NCBI RefSeq assembly: GCF_002288925.2
Contig: NW_022098076.1
Location: forward strand, 77,642,009-77,706,008
Length of the DNA stretch: 64,000 nt
Direction: 5' to 3'
Source of the DNA: Delphinapterus leucas
Lineage: Eukaryota > Chordata > Mammalia > Artiodactyla > Monodontidae
The position numbers and the translations under genes were made by a program. Every line of letters starts with the position of its first letter. Within the stretch, counting starts at the first letter, position 1. Positions 58,485 to 64,000 of this stretch are shown here, one piece after another. Below the pieces are notes generated by a model. It had not been told where the DNA came from and did no database searches. It saw only the letters and a program-made list of their open reading frames with translations.

Positions 58485-60468
58485 TGGGCTGGTGGTTGGA
58501 ATGGGAACAGTAGAAAGAGGAAAGTGGAAGAATTGAGGAGAACCTGTCCTCTCCCCATAGGAACACCCAGGCTTACGGATTTCCTCAAGAACTCTTTCTT
58601 CCTAGGCCTCAACTGCCAAGGCCTAGTCCTAAGTGGAATTGTTGTAAAAGCTGCTCCCAGTGGCTGGGTATTTATAGCTTGTTATTGACGTAAGCAGATT
58701 TCTGTGGCTGAAAATAGTGACATTCAGGCATTTGGGCCAATTTGTGAATTTTCCTCAGGGACATGTGTTTAGGGGAGTAGTTGTATGGCAAGAAGAATGT
58801 CTCTGGAAGTGGTTGTTTCCCTGAGAAGTTATGTCCTCTTATTTACCCTTAAAAAGGACACAGGACCTTTCAGGATGGCTTCAGCCCAGGCACCTCTGAT
58901 ACAGTGGGTGAATATTCTTCCCTGGCTTTGTGGATTCCCAGGGGGTTGGTCGTTTTGTCAGGCCTCTTGCATTGCTGTCTAAAAGGGTCTGAACCCTGGA
59001 GGTTTTGGGATCTGTGAAGGCTTCCACATTCTCCATCAAAATCAGTTTTGTCTCCCTGGACTGGGAGAAGAAACCACACCAAAAGACCCCTCTATTCCTC
59101 AGACTGCCTGGGCAAACCCTAACAAGGCTGGGAACAGCAGAGCCGCAGAAGCCATACGGATACACGTGGTGAAAAACAACTGGAAACAGAGCTTAAGGAG
59201 GTTTTTCCTAAGCCCTACCCATGCCAAGTAGGTTTTCTTTTAGTGATTTAGTAATTAAAGAAGAAAAACCTCCCCAGCCCTCAAGAGCTGAAGCCAGCAG
59301 CTATATCAGGTCAAAGGACCTTGGGAAGAGAACAGGCTTGTTTATTAATCTTACAGTATCTCTTTCCTGATAAAACCCCAGCAGTCGGCCTTGTGCATGT
59401 TACCATTACATTCAAACCAGGTCTGTTGGTTATTTATTTATTTAAGATGTTTGGCCTGTTTGGAAATTAAACACTTTCTTGGATTTCATCTCCTCGGGCC
59501 AATGGCAGACCTGCTGGGGGTGATCCTAAGAGGATACACTGATAAAAGCCTTAATAGGGCAGCGCAGCAGGGAAAAAGCCAAAATGAATTAGCTTGCTGT
59601 GACATGGCTAACATCATTGCGTTTATATACGTTTCATGAAGCGGGGGCTTGACAGCTTTATGAGGATGCGGTGGGATTTGCAGTGGGGGAAGGCCCTGTA
59701 CCCAAAGCTGATCTCAGCCTATGCCATGCATGCTCTTTGATGGAATAATATTTGCGCAGTGACAGTGTCATTTTAAATGACTGGTTTGATAATCCTTTAA
59801 GCTTTTAAATGGTCTGCAAAGTCTGGAAACTCTTACCCCAGTGTTTAAAATGGACGGGAACATTAATGAATGCACACGTTAAAGGATGGTTCCCAGCTTT
59901 GTTTGCTGAGTCAGACGTTGCTCACTGGGGTTTCTTCCTTTTGTCTCTCTGCCCTTTCTGCAGCACTGCAGTGGGCCTTCGCTGAGGGAATATTTTGGGG
60001 GGTGGAGCTCAGCCTGTGGTGGGACACGGAGGTACCAGGGTTGCTGCGAGCCCGAAGTTCCTTCACGCGGAGGAGAGAAGGCACCCGCTCTGGGAGGGAG
60101 TTTGCAGAAATGGCTCCCTCGGGGCAGAGCAATTAGCAAAGGGCTCGCTTCTCTTCAGCTGGTGCCCCCTAAGCCAGGGTCTTAGCTTGGTGAGCAGAGA
60201 AGAGGAGGGACTTCAGGCAGCTCTCTCAGGGTGTATCCTGCACAGCCATACGCAGCATCCCAGGTGAGGTCTACCTACTTTTGATCAACCCTCCTTTGGA
60301 CTAGGGTAAAAGCCTCCCTCTGCCCAGAGAAGTGCCCTGTGCTATATGAGATGCTGGGAGGGGCTTTCCCTGGGGGGACAAAACCCATTCACTCCTTCCT
60401 CTCTTCAGTGACTCTGGAATAGGATAGGAAGGCTGACATAGAGATTATTTTCTCATGGAAACATGATG
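58485..60468. other. Repeat-poor stretch of 2 kb
   Basis: No recognised transposable element lies between the GT run and a hAT element. AT-rich words (tagtaattaaag near 59,247, aattaatt-like words, tttattaatctta near 59,340) and the absence of repeats make 59,240-59,900 a candidate conserved non-coding element. A possible acceptor (ctttctgcag, ending 59,963) and donor (caggtgagg, at about 60,260) bracket 300 bp, but the frames contain stops. Confidence 0.4.
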
Positions 60469-60469
60469 C

Positions 60470-60690
60470 AAGGTTTGCCAAACTACAGCCCCAGGGGGCC
60501 CAAATCTGGCCCACTGCCTGTTTTTATAAATAAAGTTTTATTAGAACACAGTCACAACCATTTGTTTCTTGTCTATGATGGCTTTCCTGCTACAGTGGCA
60601 GAGTTGAATAGTCATAATGGAGACTGTATGGTCCACAAAGCTTAAAACATTTGCTATCTGGCCCTTTATAGAAAAAGTCTGTGGACCCCT
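60470..60690. mobile_element. Non-autonomous hAT-type DNA transposon
   Basis: The ends 'ggtttgccaaactacagccc' and 'aaaagtctgtggacccct' are the inverted termini. The interior 'ataaataaagttttattaga', 'gctacagtggcagagttgaa' and 'tggtccacaaagcttaaaac' matches a familiar mammalian hAT MITE. The precise family name is uncertain. Confidence 0.82.
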
Positions 60691-60699
60691 CCCCCAGAA

Positions 60700-60915
60700 C
60701 ACTAAGCAAAATGAGGTAGAACCCCTGGCTTGAATCCTGACTCTGCCAATTCCTGTGTGTCCTTGGGAGAGTTACCTAGTGTCTCTGTTCCTCAGTTTCC
60801 CATAAGTAAAATGGGGATGATACTTCTGTCCTGCCCACTTCATGCAGCTGTTTGAGGATTAAGTGATTGAACATAAGGGAAAGTGCAGTGCACATGTGAG
60901 TTATTGTCCATTTGA
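60700..60915 (+). mobile_element. MIR SINE
   Basis: MIR blocks are 'cttgaatcctgactctgcca', 'cttgggagagttacctagtg', 'aaaatggggatgatacttct'. Confidence 0.83.
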
Positions 60916-61006
60916 GGTCTGCCACTGTTTAGCCGTGGGACCTTGAGGAAAGCCCCTCAACCTCTTCTGAACTGTTTTCTCATCTGTCAAACAAGCGGGG
61001 TGCTCT
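60916..61006 (+). mobile_element. MIR SINE fragment
   Basis: A second MIR core follows at once: 'tctgccactgtttagccgtg', 'ttctcatctgtcaaacaag'. Confidence 0.65.
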
Positions 61007-61010
61007 AGAT

Positions 61011-61484
61011 CAGTACTTCTTTTTTAAAATTTAATTAATTAATTAATTAATTAATTTTTGGCTGTGTTGGGTCTTCGTTTCTGTGCGAGGGCTTTCTCTA
61101 GTTGTGGCAAGCGGGGACCACTCTTCATCGCGGTGCGCGGGCCTCTCACTATCGCGGCCTCTCGTTGCGGAGCACAGGCTCCAGACGCGCAGGCTCAGTA
61201 GTTGTGGCTCACGGGCCTAGTTGCTTTGCGGCATGTGGAATCTTCCCAGACCAGGGCTCAAGCCCACGTCCCCTGCATTGGTAGGCAGATTCTCAACCAC
61301 TGCGCCACCAGGGAAGCCCAAGATCAGTACTTCTTAAAGTTTAATGTGCATAACATTAAACTCACCTGGGGAGTTTGGTAAAATGCAGATTCTGATTCAG
61401 TAGGTTCTGGGAGGGGGCTGAGATTCTGAACTTCTAACTAGGTCCTAGGTGAAGCTGCTGCACTGGGACCCACACATTGAGTAG
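61011..61484 (+). mobile_element. MER5A split by a SINE
   Basis: The MER5A start (cagtacttct) lies left of the SINE. The same bases recur at 61,325 as part of the TSD, followed by 'actcacctggggagtttgg', 'gattctgattcagtaggttc' and a decayed end near 61,484. Confidence 0.8.
61022..61320 (-). mobile_element. CHR-type SINE (long form) with AATT tail
   Basis: This is a full-length reverse copy with a tail expanded into aatt units (about 61,030-61,056). The TSD agatcagtacttctt is perfect at 61,007-61,021 and 61,321-61,335. It lies inside MER5A. Confidence 0.95.
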
Positions 61485-61490
61485 AAGGGG

Positions 61491-61925
61491 CCAGATGGTT
61501 TTGCTGACATTCCATGGTCGTGTGATCAGTGAGCTGTTTTGCAAACGCCATTGTTAGCATACAGGGACAGTCACTTCCTGGGTACCCCTCTCCACTGTAG
61601 GTCTTGGCAGAGAGGTCCTGTACTTGTTTCTGTTTATAGCCTAACTCTGCATCTGTTTTAGGGCACTGGTGAGATGAGATGGGTATTTTTCCTCTTCTTG
61701 AGGGCTCTGGCCAAACCCTTCTTCTGGCAGCCGGGTGGTTCGACAGAGCAGCTGGTGGCAGGCCGGACATCCCTGGCTGGCCTCAAGTTGGCCTGAGCGT
61801 AGCTGAACCCGGGAATGATGGAGCGGCGGGAGGGTGCCCGACCTCCGTGCTTTCTGCCCCGGACAACAACACTAGTCAGTTACACCTTGGTGTGTGGATG
61901 TAGCGCAAGTGTAATCCTTTTCCAT
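61491..61925. other. Unclassified non-coding stretch
   Basis: Nothing was recognised between two oppositely oriented SINEs. Confidence 0.35.
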
Positions 61926-61941
61926 CAAAATGAAACGCCTT

Positions 61942-62133
61942 GGGCTTCCCTGGCGGCGCGGTGGTTGAGAGTCCGCCTGCCGATGCAGGGGACACGGGTT
62001 CGTGCCCCGGTCCGGGAGGATCCCACATGCCGCGGAGCGGCTGGACCCGTGAGCCATGGCCGCTGAGCCTGCGCGTCCGGAGCCTGTGTTCCGCAACGGG
62101 AGAGGCCGCAACAGTGAGAGGCCCACGTACCAC

Positions 62134-62158
<25 letters not shown>
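61942..62158 (+). mobile_element. CHR-type SINE (short form), CpG-rich
   Basis: This is a full-length copy with pol III A and B boxes and a tail of about 28 A. The TSD is aaaatgaaacgcctt at 61,927-61,941 and aaaatgaaatgcctt at 62,159-62,173, differing by one CpG decay. Confidence 0.96.
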
Positions 62159-62164
<6 letters not shown>

Positions 62165-62173
62165 AAATGCCTT

Positions 62174-62512
62174 CTGTGCTCCGACTGGCTGCCAGTGCTG
62201 CTGAGGAATTCTCTTGGGATTTTGTTCTCAACCACATTTTCCACCGGCATGGAGAGGCTGTTAGTCCCAGTTGCCACCTGAAGCCACTTACTGGCCTTTT
62301 TAGAAAGGGGAGTGTCCTGCAGCTGGAGCCAGAGCCAGGGTTCCCCCTATAGGATGCGGCAGGTGGGAGAGGACAGAGCTGGGAGTATGCATCTGGAGGG
62401 GAGATGGTGGAGGGGGCGGGGAGAGAAGCACATCAGGGGGGACTGTTCGTCGACAGTTGCCCATCAGGTCAGGGTCCTACATTAGTCCTAGATACATTGG
62501 GAGCAGTATAGG
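62174..62512. other. Unclassified G-rich stretch
   Basis: No family was seen. The plus strand near 62,395-62,450 has four G runs that might form a quadruplex with long loops. Confidence 0.4.
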
Positions 62513-62514
62513 CT

Positions 62515-62640
62515 TATGATGTAAAAGCACATATTTTCAGATTCAGATAAACCTGGGTTCAAATCCCACCTTCACCTCTTTTTCCAATGGTGCTTGGTAA
62601 GAAGTTAAGATTCTTAACTTCTCTGAACTGCAGACTTGTG
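62515..62640 (+). mobile_element. MIR SINE fragment
   Basis: The segment 'aacctgggttcaaatcccac' is the MIR head, followed by a decayed core ('cttaacttctctgaactgca'). Confidence 0.68.
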
Positions 62641-62859
62641 AAAACGAAATGGTACATGTTTCCTTGTTCCAAATCCTCTGGGGCTCCCTGTTCATAACTT
62701 GTCAGCTCCGAACATCTTCTGGAGAATACTGCTACTTCTTCCTCCGCCATGGTCCTCAGGTCTGGCTATCCCTCCTTGTTTCTGTCGACCCCAGCTTGCC
62801 TTCCCCTTCCCCACCCCCAGTCTGGCCTGCTGCAAAGCTGGAGGTTGGCAGCTTTGGAC

Positions 62860-63030
62860 CCTGGCCACACCAGACTCACCTGGAGCAGCTTTACAAAGAA
62901 AATACAATCCTAACTTCCTAAGCCCCAAGATTCTGATTCAGTTAGTCAGGGATGAAACCTCAGACATCTGTGTTTTAAAATCTCCCCGGGTGATTCCAAT
63001 TTGCAGTCCAGGTTAAGAATCTCTGTTAGA
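62860..63030 (+). mobile_element. MER5A hAT-Charlie MITE
   Basis: The blocks 'cagactcacctggagcagct', 'gccccaagattctgattcag' and 'gtccaggttaagaatctctg' identify MER5A. Confidence 0.78.
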
Positions 63031-63189
63031 GGCTTTCCTGCATTCAGATGCAAACTCAGGAGCCCAGCAGCTTTCATAACTTCACCTTTCTCACCTGCAG
63101 AGAGGAGACCACGCAGTTGGATCAGATGCTTTAACTCCAGCTCAAACGGCTCTCCCTCCATAAAGAAGCAAACAAACAAAATTTCCTTC

Positions 63190-63450
63190 TATGATCCTAT
63201 ATTGCCTTTCATTGTATTTATTCGAGCCCTTATCTTATATCCTTCATTAGATAATAAAATTCTTGCGAAAGGGTCAACAGCTTGTTTAACTTTGTACCTC
63301 CCATAATATTTAGTGCAGGGCTTCTCACATAGTAAATATTCAATATATAATCACTGGTTTGATTTATAGTTGTTTCTTGTGCCCCACAGGGTCTAGAACT
63401 GTTCTGAGAGCATAGTAAACACTTAATAAACATTTCTTGATGGATTGATT
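63190..63450 (+). mobile_element. L2 LINE 3' end
   Basis: L2-type text is present: 'gataataaaattcttgcgaa', 'agtgcagggcttctcacata', then 'aataaacatttcttgatgg'. There may be two overlapping copies of the terminus. Confidence 0.7.
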
Positions 63451-63489
63451 AATGGATCTACTCAAAACCTACAGAGGAAAGGCAAGACA

Positions 63490-63570
63490 CAGAAATAATT
63501 CCTAGCCCTATACTGACTAAATGACCATAGGTTAAGTCATTTCACTCTGAGTGCCTTAGCTTCTGGTGGG
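63490..63570 (+). mobile_element. MIR SINE fragment
   Basis: A short MIR core is visible ('aaatgaccataggttaagtc', 'gagtgccttagcttctgg'). Confidence 0.5.
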
Positions 63571-63594
63571 GGTACATGCAGGATCCTATGGATG

Positions 63595-63596
63595 GA

Positions 63597-63630
<34 letters not shown>

Positions 63631-63657
63631 CACACTCACACACACACACACTCACAC
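63595..63657. repeat. Compound (CA)n/(CACACT)n microsatellite
   Basis: Two pure CA stretches flank three cactca-type units. The internal tandem of the variant unit suggests slippage of a mutated unit. Confidence 0.95.
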
Positions 63658-63839
63658 CAGTTCTTGGAAAGCAGAAACTGATTATCTACTTAGATGAAAA
63701 CTGAAATGTTAAATGAGAACAATGTTAAGTAAGCTTAGTTTCGTCATGCTCGGCATAAGATAATTTCATATAAAAGTACTTTGAAAACTACCACCCACAT
63801 GCAAGTTAGTACAAAGAAGTTGGGAGTAAGGATGGCTGG

Positions 63840-63940
63840 GTCCTCGTCTTGGAGCTGCCACTCATCGGTTAGACAACATTGGTGACATCTCTGAACTTCC
63901 CTGAACCTTGATTTCCTCTTCTGGAAAAATCAAGCTTTGG
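63840..63940 (+). mobile_element. MIR SINE fragment
   Basis: The segment 'ggagctgccactcatcggtt' and 'gaaccttgatttcctcttct' fits a decayed MIR core. Confidence 0.55.
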
Positions 63941-64000
63941 ATTGAATCAGCAATTCCTGTTTCCTGAAGTGCATTTCAAAGAACTTTGGTTTCTTGAATA

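Noticed and set aside
59964..60261. Possible exon bracketed by ctttctgcag and caggtgagg
   Set aside because: Stop codons occur in the frames checked and no protein similarity was recognised. Such pairs of splice-like words occur often by chance.
11509..62158. tRNA genes suggested by A-box and B-box motifs
   Set aside because: The boxes belong to tRNA-derived SINEs with A tails and TSDs; no cloverleaf with a proper anticodon arm is kept.
3139..62158. CRISPR-like array of repeated units
   Set aside because: The repeats are dispersed, in both orientations and each with its own TSD, which is the pattern of retroposons in a mammal.

Overview
This window is non-coding DNA from a placental mammal, very probably a cetacean and most likely a toothed whale. 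The strongest evidence is 16 copies of a tRNA-derived SINE of the CHR type (head like gggcttccctggtggcgcag, A-rich tail). This family is known from Cetacea, hippos and ruminants, and several copies here are CpG-rich, nearly intact and flanked by clean target-site duplications (TSDs). The LINE-1 3' ends and a Tigger DNA transposon of a type I recall from cetartiodactyl repeat libraries agree with this. The species cannot be fixed from the sequence alone.

I found no protein-coding gene, no convincing exon and no RNA gene. All long open frames are repeat-derived or no longer than expected by chance in 64 kb. The window is therefore intergenic or part of a very large intron. Most of the recognisable content is interspersed repeats of different ages: ancient MIR, L2, MER5A, hAT and L1M fragments; middle-aged MaLR-type LTRs (endogenous retrovirus-like, LTRs only) and a Tigger element; younger L1 3' ends; and the CHR SINEs, which interrupt older repeats.

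Layout. 0-5 kb: old L1, L2, the first SINE, MIR. 5.9-7.0 kb: a complete but internally deleted Tigger element with both inverted termini, TA duplication and broken transposase frames. 7-16.5 kb: MIRs, an old L1M block, a short L1 3' end, SINEs, L2 and an MLT1C-like LTR split by a SINE. 16.5-22 kb: largely without classifiable repeats, apart from a diverged tandem-like pair near 17.5-18.3 kb. 22-32 kb: SINEs, including one with expanded internal units and one nested in another, a 153-bp L1, a palindromic MITE, MER5A and a hAT element. 32-41 kb: three LTR-like blocks, MIRs, a SINE, and an LTR-like repeat carrying a CA microsatellite. 41-50 kb: SINEs, an 837-bp L1 with a degraded ORF2 tail and a possible 3' transduction, a GT microsatellite and a second MLT1C-like LTR. 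50-64 kb: MIRs, SINEs, two inverted L1 3' ends 46 bp apart, hAT and MER5A fragments, and a compound CA microsatellite.

There is no gene network to describe. The value of the window lies in its insertion history, lineage-informative SINE and L1 insertions, inverted repeats, and a few repeat-free AT-rich stretches that could be conserved regulatory DNA. I found no clear evidence of a previously undescribed biological system. Family names were assigned by recognition from memory; boundaries of old repeats are approximate.
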